From Lentibacillus sp. CBA3610 (GTDB lineage: Bacteria; Bacillota; Bacilli; Bacillales; Amphibacillaceae), in the NCBI RefSeq assembly GCF_013373365.1, contig NZ_CP035925.1, forward strand, positions 1,674,001 to 1,738,000: 64,000 nucleotides of DNA, read 5' to 3'. The notes under the pieces are model-generated. The model made no database searches. It was given only the letters and a program-made list of their open reading frames with translations, and was not told the origin of the DNA. The translations under genes were made by a program, and so were the position numbers. The first letter of the stretch is position 1. Each line of letters starts with the position of its first letter. Positions 57,892-64,000 of the stretch are shown in pieces.

Positions 57892-59079
57892 TTAGCCTTG
57901 TTCTGTTAGCCTGACTGTATCACGGGCTATCACCACTTCCTCGTTCGTTGGAATGACCATGACTTTTACCGGGGAATGCGGATAATTGATAAACACTTCT
58001 TTCCCGCGGGCTTTATTACGGGAAGGATCCCAATAAACCCCCATAAATTCGAGACCGGTCAATACTTTTTCCCGGATCACATCACTATTCTCACCGACAC
58101 CTGCTGTGAAAATAATCGCATCAACACCTGACATTCTTGCTGCATAAGAACCCAGATACTTATGAATACGTTCCGCAAAAACTTCCAGCGCCAATTCGGC
58201 ACGTTCATCTTCATCTGCCTGCTGTTCAATATCGCGTAAGTCACTGGAGAATCCGGATAATGCCAGCATTCCGCTTTTCTTATTTAAAATATTAACGACT
58301 TCATCTGCCTCTTTTCCAGTCTTTTCCATAATGAACGGAATAAGCGCCGGGTCAATATTTCCGGAGCGTGTACCCATTGTTACGCCTGCAAGTGGTGTGA
58401 AACCCATTGATGTGTCAATTGATTTACCTTTTTCAATCGCAGCAATACTCGCACCATTTCCTAAATGACACGAAATGAGACGTAATTGTTCCAGCGGTAA
58501 TCCAATCATTTCTGCTGCACGTTGTGAAACATATTTATGTGATGTGCCGTGAAAACCGTATTTGCGTATCCCGTAATCCGTGTAATACTTATACGGCAAA
58601 CTGTATAAATAAGATTTCTCCGGCATCGTCTGGTGAAAGGCTGTATCAAAGACGGCCACCATTGGTACATCCGGCAGCAATTCCCTGAATGCATGAATTC
58701 CTGTTAAATTCGCCGGGTTATGGAGCGGTGCCAATTCGGAAACTTCTTCAATCGTCCTGATCACTTCATCTGTTATCAGCACAGAATCACTGAATTTTTC
58801 ACCACCATGCACGACCCGGTGCCCAACTGCATTTATCTCCGCCATTGACTGAATCACGCCTGATGATTGCAGTTTATCCAGCAATCGTTTTACGGCGACT
58901 TCATGATCCGGAATGTCTATTGTCTCTTTATTTTTTTCATCCACTTCAATCGTGAAGACAGAATTACTTAAACCAATACGTTCAACAAGTCCCTTTGCCA
59001 AAACAATTTCATCAGGCATGTGAATTAACTGGAACTTTAAAGAGGAACTGCCGGCATTGATTGCCAATATATTGGACAT
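57892..59079 (-). CDS. ackA: Acetate kinase
   Basis: 395 residues: [80 protein letters not shown]. Makes acetate and ATP from acetyl phosphate in overflow metabolism; in Bacillus it is CcpA-activated. AGGGAG start; followed by moaB. Full length. Confidence 0.98.
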   Translation of the reverse strand: MSNILAINAGSSSLKFQLIHMPDEIVLAKGLVERIGLSNSVFTIEVDEKNKETIDIPDHEVAVKRLLDKLQSSGVIQSMAEINAVGHRVVHGGEKFSDSVLITDEVIRTIEEVSELAPLHNPANLTGIHAFRELLPDVPMVAVFDTAFHQTMPEKSYLYSLPYKYYTDYGIRKYGFHGTSHKYVSQRAAEMIGLPLEQLRLISCHLGNGASIAAIEKGKSIDTSMGFTPLAGVTMGTRSGNIDPALIPFIMEKTGKEADEVVNILNKKSGMLALSGFSSDLRDIEQQADEDERAELALEVFAERIHKYLGSYAARMSGVDAIIFTAGVGENSDVIREKVLTGLEFMGVYWDPSRNKARGKEVFINYPHSPVKVMVIPTNEEVVIARDTVRLTEQG

Positions 59080-59102
59080 GCGTTTTAACTCCCTTCATAC
59101 AA

Positions 59103-60079
59103 CTATTTATTCATATTTTCATCAAACCATTGATTTATTTGGGCTAAAATATCATTCATTGCTTCAGTATTTTTAAACGAAGGGACCTGAACTAACAATG
59201 GTTGTTTATATACAGTTGCAGACGGTCCTTTCTTTTGCAGCATTAAAATACTTTTTCGATTTTTATCAGATTTAAACGCTGAATCCGGCAATTGTAAGAC
59301 ACCGACTATATGCGCTTTTTCCTGAAGAAAGGCATGCAGTTTATCGGACCCGTCACTGTCGAAAAGAAACTCCGGAATAACAAAAATCAGATAGCCGCCC
59401 TCTTTGTATAATTCATGCTTTGTTCAATGAATAAGTGATGCGCATAGGAATGACCTTCATCAGCTTTCAGTGCATAGTCATTAGCACGAATATCGTCCGG
59501 ATAGTAACCAACCGGTAAGTCGCTGACAACCAAATCAACCGGATCCATCAGAAAAGGACGCAAGCTGTCCTGATGAAAAAATTCAACCTCTTTCTTTTGC
59601 AGATTGGCATTCAAAACGGCAAGCTGAATAAGTGTCGGATCAACTTCTCCTGCAGAAACATGTTCGAGCTCATCCAGCTGTTCCATGACAGTCATTAACA
59701 AGTTTCCCGTACCGCTTGCCGGGTCAAACACCCGCAGATTGTCGTGTCCGTGTGTCATCTTTTCGGCCAGATAACCAACAAACAAGGCAACCGCTTCAGG
59801 TGTCATCAAGTGCTGTTGCTGGGTAGCACCTTTCATGCCTTTTAAGATGGCGAGCTGAACGGCTTTTCGAATTTCCACAATTTCATATGTTTCAGTATCC
59901 GGAATGTCTTGCAGTTTTTGGTTTAATGGACTGTCAATGCCTTCCGGCGGCTGCCCCTGAAAAAGGGTTTCCAGTACCACTGACAAACTGTCCAAATACG
60001 TTTCATTCATATATTGTTGAACACTTTCAGTTAAATTATCAATATGCTCAAACAAGTTTTCCACATTCGTTTGTTCCAT
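59103..60079 (-). pseudogene. ytxK: YtxK, adenine-specific-methylase-like protein, one frameshift
   Basis: Class I SAM-dependent methyltransferase of the N6-adenine type, about 325 residues when repaired. SAM motif DPASGTGNLLMTVME and catalytic-type motif VVSDLPVGYYP (a DLPVGYY in place of NPPY/F). The first frame stops after NYTKRAAI at 59387; a missing A in the AAA run at 59403-59405 would restore NYTKEGGYLIFVIPEFLF and run to 59103. YtxK lies between ackA and tpx in Bacillus and its role is unknown. GGAGG sets the start at 60079. Confidence 0.88.
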
Positions 60080-60146
60080 GTTACAAATCCTCCGATCCAT
60101 TGTCTCTCAGAAGCGTTTCTATTGTACCAAAAGATCAGTGGTTCCT

Positions 60147-60184
60147 AAAACAAAAAGCTCCCCTGCCGCTACTTGCAGGGGAGC
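60147..60184 (-). terminator. Terminator after tpx
   Basis: GCTCCCCTGC-AAGTAGCG-GCAGGGGAGC followed by TTTTTGTTTT on the minus strand. Confidence 0.9.
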
Positions 60185-60193
60185 TGGAAGAAC

Positions 60194-60250
60194 TTATTCT
60201 GCTTTTTGTGCTGCTTCCAACACAATATGCAAAATATAATAAGTAGGTTA
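60194..60250 (-). pseudogene. tpx: 3' end of tpx (thiol peroxidase) cut by the mobile element
   Basis: Reading VLEAAQKAE and a stop just before a strong terminator resembles the end of Tpx (B. subtilis ends IEAAKALVK), and tpx is the expected gene upstream of ytxK. Upstream of about 60225 the frame loses this character and meets a stop at 60247 next to the recombinase. The element thus seems to have entered the last codons of tpx. Only about ten residues are available, so this is tentative. Confidence 0.45.
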
Positions 60251-60255
60251 TCCCC

Positions 60256-61755
60256 TTAGAGAAAATTCACAGAAATCACCACCTCTTTCAAATCATCCTT
60301 AGTCCAAGTTATGCTACAGATCATTTCTTTGTATAATTTATTCTTCTCTTCATGATTTATATCTTTTGACACTTCATTAATAAATTTATCAATAACCGTT
60401 ACACGTTCTTTATTATTAAGACTATCCATTGAAGTCATTTGTTTTTTTGTATCTGATATCTCTTTTTCCAGTCTCCACTTTTCTTCTTGTCTTTCTTGCG
60501 TTTTTTTACGTGTTTTTTGGATGTCATACAATCCATTTTCAAATGCTTCTTCTATTCGTTCAATGGCATGGTCTTGTTTATCTAATTCTTTGATTTTATC
60601 GTCTAGTTTTTTTTGCATTTTGTCTTCTTTTTGTTTCACAATGTTATCAGTTCTTATCTCATTCAATTTATCTTTTAATGCCAATGCAGTTTGGTAGATA
60701 GCATCTTCTATAATTTTAATATTTCCACTATGATTACCGCATTCACATTTCTGTACACTCATATCTCCACTATTCAATCTTTTTAAACTCATTCTTTTAT
60801 TACATTTGCCACACGTAACTAATCCAGTCAAACTATATATCTGATTGTTATATACTTTTTTTGGAGATTTGCTAAATCGATCCATTATCTGTTCATGCTC
60901 TTCTTCAGAAATTATTGGCTTATGTGAATTTTTGACAATAATCCATTTTTCTCTAGGTAATTCCTTGAATGGTTTTGATGACGATGATTTGAGTCTGTTT
61001 CGTGTTCCTTCTGTTTTGTTTCCAATGACATATCCCAAATACACTTCTGATTTCAACAATCTTGATATGGTTGCTGCTCTCCATTGCAAACCTCTTGGTG
61101 ATGGAATTTTTCTTTTATTCAATTCCCATGCGATATCTGATAACGTCATTCCTTCTAAAAAATAGTCAACAATCATTCTTATAGTTTCTTTTTCGTCTTC
61201 GTTAATGGTTAATTTCTTCAATTTATGATTACGATCATAACCAAACGGGGGTTTGCTTCCATGTGACCAACGCCCCATCTTTAGGCCAGTTTTCTTGCCA
61301 GCTTGTAACCTTTTATTGATTTGCTTATATTCAAATCTCCCCATAAAGGATTGCATGTCAAAAAATTGGTCATCACTTTCATTGTTTAAATCATATATTT
61401 TAAAAGGGTTTGCAGTAATGAAGTAAGTTTCTGTATGTTTTAATGTAAGAGCAATTCGCTCCTGATCTCCACTGCCCCCCCTTCCAAGCCTATCTGTATC
61501 AAATGCAAAAACAGCATCATATGAATTGTTTTCTATATCTATTAGAAGCTCTCGCATCTTTGGTCTTGCTTCAATTGTATCTCCAGAAATAACTTCTGGA
61601 TATTCCACGAACGACCACCCATTTTCTTCACACGTATCTAAAATTGCTTTTCTATGTTTTATTAAATCTTCTTCCGTATCACCCATACTACGACTTTTTC
61701 TCAAATATACGGCTACGAATTTAATTTTTTCTAATCTATCCATTAAGCCTTCCAT
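60256..61755 (-). CDS. Large serine recombinase (integrase of the mobile element)
   Basis: 499 residues. Resolvase domain with catalytic Ser21 in VYLRKSRS and the arginine motif FDTDRLGRGG; recombinase domain (PPFGYDRNHKLKKLTINEDE, IPSPRGLQWRAATISRLLKS, YLGYVIGNKTEG); zinc ribbon (CGKCNKRM...CECG, about 312-337); long coiled coil (about 370-450). Such enzymes integrate phages, ICEs and SCC-like islands by attP x attB exchange. The recombinase ends about ten bases from the presumed junction with tpx. Its start codon overlaps the preceding stop (TAATG), so it is coupled to the SANT-repeat gene. Confidence 0.93.
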   Translation of the reverse strand: MEGLMDRLEKIKFVAVYLRKSRSMGDTEEDLIKHRKAILDTCEENGWSFVEYPEVISGDTIEARPKMRELLIDIENNSYDAVFAFDTDRLGRGGSGDQERIALTLKHTETYFITANPFKIYDLNNESDDQFFDMQSFMGRFEYKQINKRLQAGKKTGLKMGRWSHGSKPPFGYDRNHKLKKLTINEDEKETIRMIVDYFLEGMTLSDIAWELNKRKIPSPRGLQWRAATISRLLKSEVYLGYVIGNKTEGTRNRLKSSSSKPFKELPREKWIIVKNSHKPIISEEEHEQIMDRFSKSPKKVYNNQIYSLTGLVTCGKCNKRMSLKRLNSGDMSVQKCECGNHSGNIKIIEDAIYQTALALKDKLNEIRTDNIVKQKEDKMQKKLDDKIKELDKQDHAIERIEEAFENGLYDIQKTRKKTQERQEEKWRLEKEISDTKKQMTSMDSLNNKERVTVIDKFINEVSKDINHEEKNKLYKEMICSITWTKDDLKEVVISVNFL

Positions 61756-62363
61756 TACTTATCCACCCTTTCATATGTTGCTGTTATAGTAAAAACATCA
61801 CTATTAGAAAATTCCATACCCTTATTCTCCCAAGTCTCACCTACTTCTTTTTTCAATCCTAATCTAATGACTTTTGTTCTTATAGATGAAATTGATTTTT
61901 TGGGCAACAAATCTTTAACACCATTAATACCTGTTGTTGGATATTTATCGATTAATATCTTCTCTTCTTCTTTAGACCATCTTGATTCACCTAACACTTT
62001 AGACATTCTATTTTCATCATCTAATTTCTTTGTTTCACCGTTCTTCTCTAATCCAAGTGATCTAGCCTTTCTTCTTATTTCATTTGGCTTAAATCTATCA
62101 AATATTTGTTCTAATTCTTCGTTGGTTGTAGTTTCATAAACCTCAATTAGTTTATCTTTTTCATCGTTTGTCCAGCGTTTAACTTTAATTCCTTTTCTAG
62201 ATTGCTTTGGTGCTTTTCGTTTTAACCCCATTTGACTTGCTTTTATTCTTATTTTTTGTATTGTAAATCTAGGGAGTAAATCTTCTAGTTTCTCTGTGGG
62301 TACGTATTCATAATTATTTCTTAATATATCTTTTTCTTCTTCTGTCCATCTTAATCTAGCCAT
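61755..62363 (-). CDS. Protein with three SANT/Myb-like repeats, upstream of the recombinase
   Basis: 202 residues. Three copies of a helical repeat at about 5-48, 63-106 and 128-171, each with a leading RW, an acidic E/D-E patch, a mid Tyr (N-N-Y, E-V-Y, D-K-Y), a L/I-P/R-F turn, IR.KA or IRTK, and LGL at the end. The pattern is that of SANT/Myb-like DNA-binding units, plus a short C-terminal tail. AGGAGGTG start. Overlap with the recombinase suggests a DNA-binding partner in excision control or a regulator; function not known. Confidence 0.8.
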   Translation of the reverse strand: MARLRWTEEEKDILRNNYEYVPTEKLEDLLPRFTIQKIRIKASQMGLKRKAPKQSRKGIKVKRWTNDEKDKLIEVYETTTNEELEQIFDRFKPNEIRRKARSLGLEKNGETKKLDDENRMSKVLGESRWSKEEEKILIDKYPTTGINGVKDLLPKKSISSIRTKVIRLGLKKEVGETWENKGMEFSNSDVFTITATYERVDK

Positions 62364-62494
62364 AAAGGCACCTCCTATATAAACGTTTTATTACAATTCA
62401 GCCTCAAATGTTATTAATTACATGGTTCTTTTTTCCTACAAGTTAATTATAATTATATTTGGATAATTATAAGAAGTAACTAATTCGAATATTA

Positions 62495-62841
62495 TTAAAT
62501 TATAGACACATCGGTTATATCATCAAAATCAATCTCAATTTTGCTAATGTTCTGAAAACAAATGCCCTATTATCCACTTTATCCAATTTACCTTTAATAT
62601 TTTGAAAATCATGGCCTTGAAAATATGTTAATTCAAATGTTAAATCATTATAGATAGCCAACTGTAACTTCATTTCAGTATATTCTTTTTGTTGTTCATC
62701 CAATATTGGCTCTTCCTTCCATTCCTGTTGTTTCCAATAATCATTTAACATTTGAACATGTTCAGGCATCATTAGAGATGTCCATTTGATAGTACCTCGA
62801 CCATTAATATGTGACATTTTTATACCATTTTTATAGAACAT
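62495..62841 (-). pseudogene. YolD-like protein with C-terminal frameshift
   Basis: N-terminal signature HINGRGTIKWTSLMMPEHVQ is that of the YolD family, often paired with UvrX-type translesion polymerases in phage and plasmid regions; no polymerase is adjacent here. The open frame ends in RTLAKLRLILMI, but adding one T to the T4 run at 62555-62558 gives QNISKIEIDFDDITDVSII, the expected YolD ending (stop 62495). ATG at 62841 or 62817; a TATAAT lies at 62850-62855, just upstream. Confidence 0.8.
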
Positions 62842-62859
62842 TTGATCCCATTATAACAT

Positions 62860-62893
62860 AAAAATAAAAAGCCATCCATATTAGGCAGCTTTT
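62860..62893 (-). terminator. Terminator of the small element gene
   Basis: AAAGCTGCC-TAATAT-GGATGGCTTT with a mismatch and then TTTATTTTT on the minus strand. Confidence 0.65.
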
Positions 62894-63034
62894 ATGTACT
62901 GACAATATCGCCATCATAATAATTGTTCATAAATTCCCATGTTGTGACTGAATTACAAACTGCAATAATCGCTTGTTTTCAAAGTGTTCTACTCCAAAAA
63001 GTTTTAACATTTCGTTATCAATTACTTGATTCAT
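62892..63034 (-). pseudogene. Small gene, 47 residues if one base is added
   Basis: Starts MNQVIDNEMLKLFGVEHFE after AAAGGGAG. As written it stops at 62927; adding one A to the run at 62976-62979 joins it to QAIIAVCNSVTTWEFMNNYY and a stop at 62892, just before a terminator. The joined frame uses the whole stretch between ribosome site and terminator, which supports it. Family not recognised. Confidence 0.5.
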
Positions 63035-63106
63035 TTGTGTATTTCTCCCTTTGATAGTTTATTCTGTCGTGTTGCTAAATATCTTGCTGCATTACGTCTG
63101 TACTTA

Positions 63107-63856
63107 TTACAGATCATTTATATCTTGCTTAACATTATTAAATAAGTTCATTACTTCATAAGTTAATTCACCTTGCTCAAGGTCATCTTTTAATCTATCA
63201 AAATTAATAATAATATTATTCATGTCGAAATTTATTAAATAATGCTTATCGTTATGCTCAAATCCTTCTCCGGTATACTTTTCAATTGTATTTGTTAGTG
63301 CAACATATTCATTGTTTTCAATATTAGTTTCACTGCCATTAACAACTGGATCAAACATTTCAATTATTTTATTCACATCCTCAACAAACATACTAGGATA
63401 CTTACCTTCTTTTTGAGTGTATACAGGATATTCGCCTTCTAATTCATCTGGTACTTCATCCATGGATGTATATTTCTCAAAATTTTCTTTTGCTTCATTG
63501 TAAAGATCATCGTTAATATTGCCTTCAGATTCTAATGTCATTTCTGAATCTGTCACCGAGTAAGCAAATATTTGCATTGTATTTATTTCTCGTATAATTG
63601 CTTTCTCTAAATCGTTCATTTTGTATTCTTCACCGTTAGACGTGGTAAATTTGCCAATGATGTATTTATCATAAAAATCTTCATAAAGATTGTATTCATC
63701 GTTACTCATTTCTTCATCGTTGTTATGTACATCTTCAATAATTGGAATTATTTGATCAATATCCTTTTGCAAATCCTCATGTATCAGACTTTCTTGACCA
63801 ATACACCCAACTAACACTAATGCACTTAATGTTAGTAATACAGCTATCTTTTTCAT
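63107..63856 (-). CDS. Putative lipoprotein of the mobile element
   Basis: 249 residues with a lipoprotein signal: MKKIAVLLTLSALVLVGC, lipobox LVGC, Cys18. The mature part is acidic and mostly helical (EDVHNNDEEMSNDEYNLYED, EKYTGEGFEHNDKHYLINFD), no known domain recognised. Very AT-rich codon use. It begins right after the stop of the gene to its right (TAGTAATG), so the two are in one operon; GAGGGGGG precedes the ATG. Anchored on the outer face of the membrane. Confidence 0.85.
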   Translation of the reverse strand: MKKIAVLLTLSALVLVGCIGQESLIHEDLQKDIDQIIPIIEDVHNNDEEMSNDEYNLYEDFYDKYIIGKFTTSNGEEYKMNDLEKAIIREINTMQIFAYSVTDSEMTLESEGNINDDLYNEAKENFEKYTSMDEVPDELEGEYPVYTQKEGKYPSMFVEDVNKIIEMFDPVVNGSETNIENNEYVALTNTIEKYTGEGFEHNDKHYLINFDMNNIIINFDRLKDDLEQGELTYEVMNLFNNVKQDINDL

Positions 63857-63858
63857 TA

Positions 63859-64000
63859 CTAACTACCCCCCTCAAATTTATTTAACTCATTATTAATATC
63901 ATTCTTTAGGCCTACAATGTCAATAGGCTGGTTCAAAAAAGCGAAAATTTCATTGCGTTCTTCGGTAAGCTTGATTATCTCACTAACAGGTAGACTTGCC
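63859..64000 (-). CDS. 3' end of an unknown element gene, cut by window edge
   Basis: Last 46 codons: SLPVSEIIKLTEERNEIFAF, LNQPIDIVGLKNDINNEL, NKFEGGS and stop. Helical, polar. Same operon as the lipoprotein. Not enough sequence for a family. Confidence 0.6.
   Translation of the reverse strand, partial: ASLPVSEIIKLTEERNEIFAFLNQPIDIVGLKNDINNELNKFEGGS

Noticed and set aside
62495..62841. YolD as evidence of a translesion polymerase operon
   Set aside because: No UvrX/DinP-type polymerase is adjacent; downstream is only the SANT-repeat gene.

Overview
The window is a chromosomal segment of a Bacillaceae-type Firmicute. Gene order over most of its length follows the Bacillus subtilis thrS-ackA neighbourhood (infC-rpmI-rplT, thrS, ytxC-dnaI-dnaB-nrdR, gapB, coaE-mutM-polA, phoPR, mdh-icd-citZ, pyk-pfkA-accAD, malic enzyme, dnaE, ytrHI, nrnA, ytpI, ytoI, ald, moaB, ackA, ytxK, tpx). 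Sporulation genes (ytxC, ytrH, ytrI), a bacillithiol-transferase-like protein and GC-rich intergenic repeats suggest a relative of Lentibacillus, Virgibacillus or Oceanobacillus. The genus cannot be fixed from the sequence alone.

Layout. Positions 1-9520 form a catabolic island on the minus strand: thiolase, a short-chain dehydrogenase, an acyl-CoA ligase, a BadI-type ring-opening hydrolase, an acyl-CoA dehydrogenase, a sigma-54 activator, a MaoC-fold protein and an MFS transporter. A nitrilase is divergent on the plus strand. A -24/-12 promoter and a palindromic upstream activator site lie in front of the dehydrogenase. I read this as a CoA-linked route for an alicyclic or similar ring carboxylic acid. 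The thiolase and short-chain dehydrogenase are riddled with single-base indels. Positions 9580-60200 are conserved core: translation (L20 leader, T-box), replication and repair, central carbon metabolism, fatty-acid precursor supply, spore-related genes and overflow metabolism. Several control sites are readable here: CcpN-like boxes at gapB, a cre at citZ, a FadR-family operator at the malic enzyme, a sigma-W promoter at pspA and a sigma-E-like promoter at ytrHI.

Intergenic space is used by several repeat families. There are MITE-like elements with AAACTGCGACA ends (one inserted between the thrS T-box and thrS), a second 250-bp element with different terminal repeats, and a 120-bp double-hairpin unit tandemly repeated three times plus a partial copy.

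From about 60250 to the right edge lies an AT-rich mobile element. It begins with a large serine recombinase next to what looks like the last codons of tpx, and carries a protein with three SANT/Myb-like repeats, a YolD-like gene, a small gene, a lipoprotein and the end of another gene. Its other end is outside the window. Frameshifts in ytxK, yolD and a small element gene all sit at homopolymer runs, so either sequencing error or real decay is possible.
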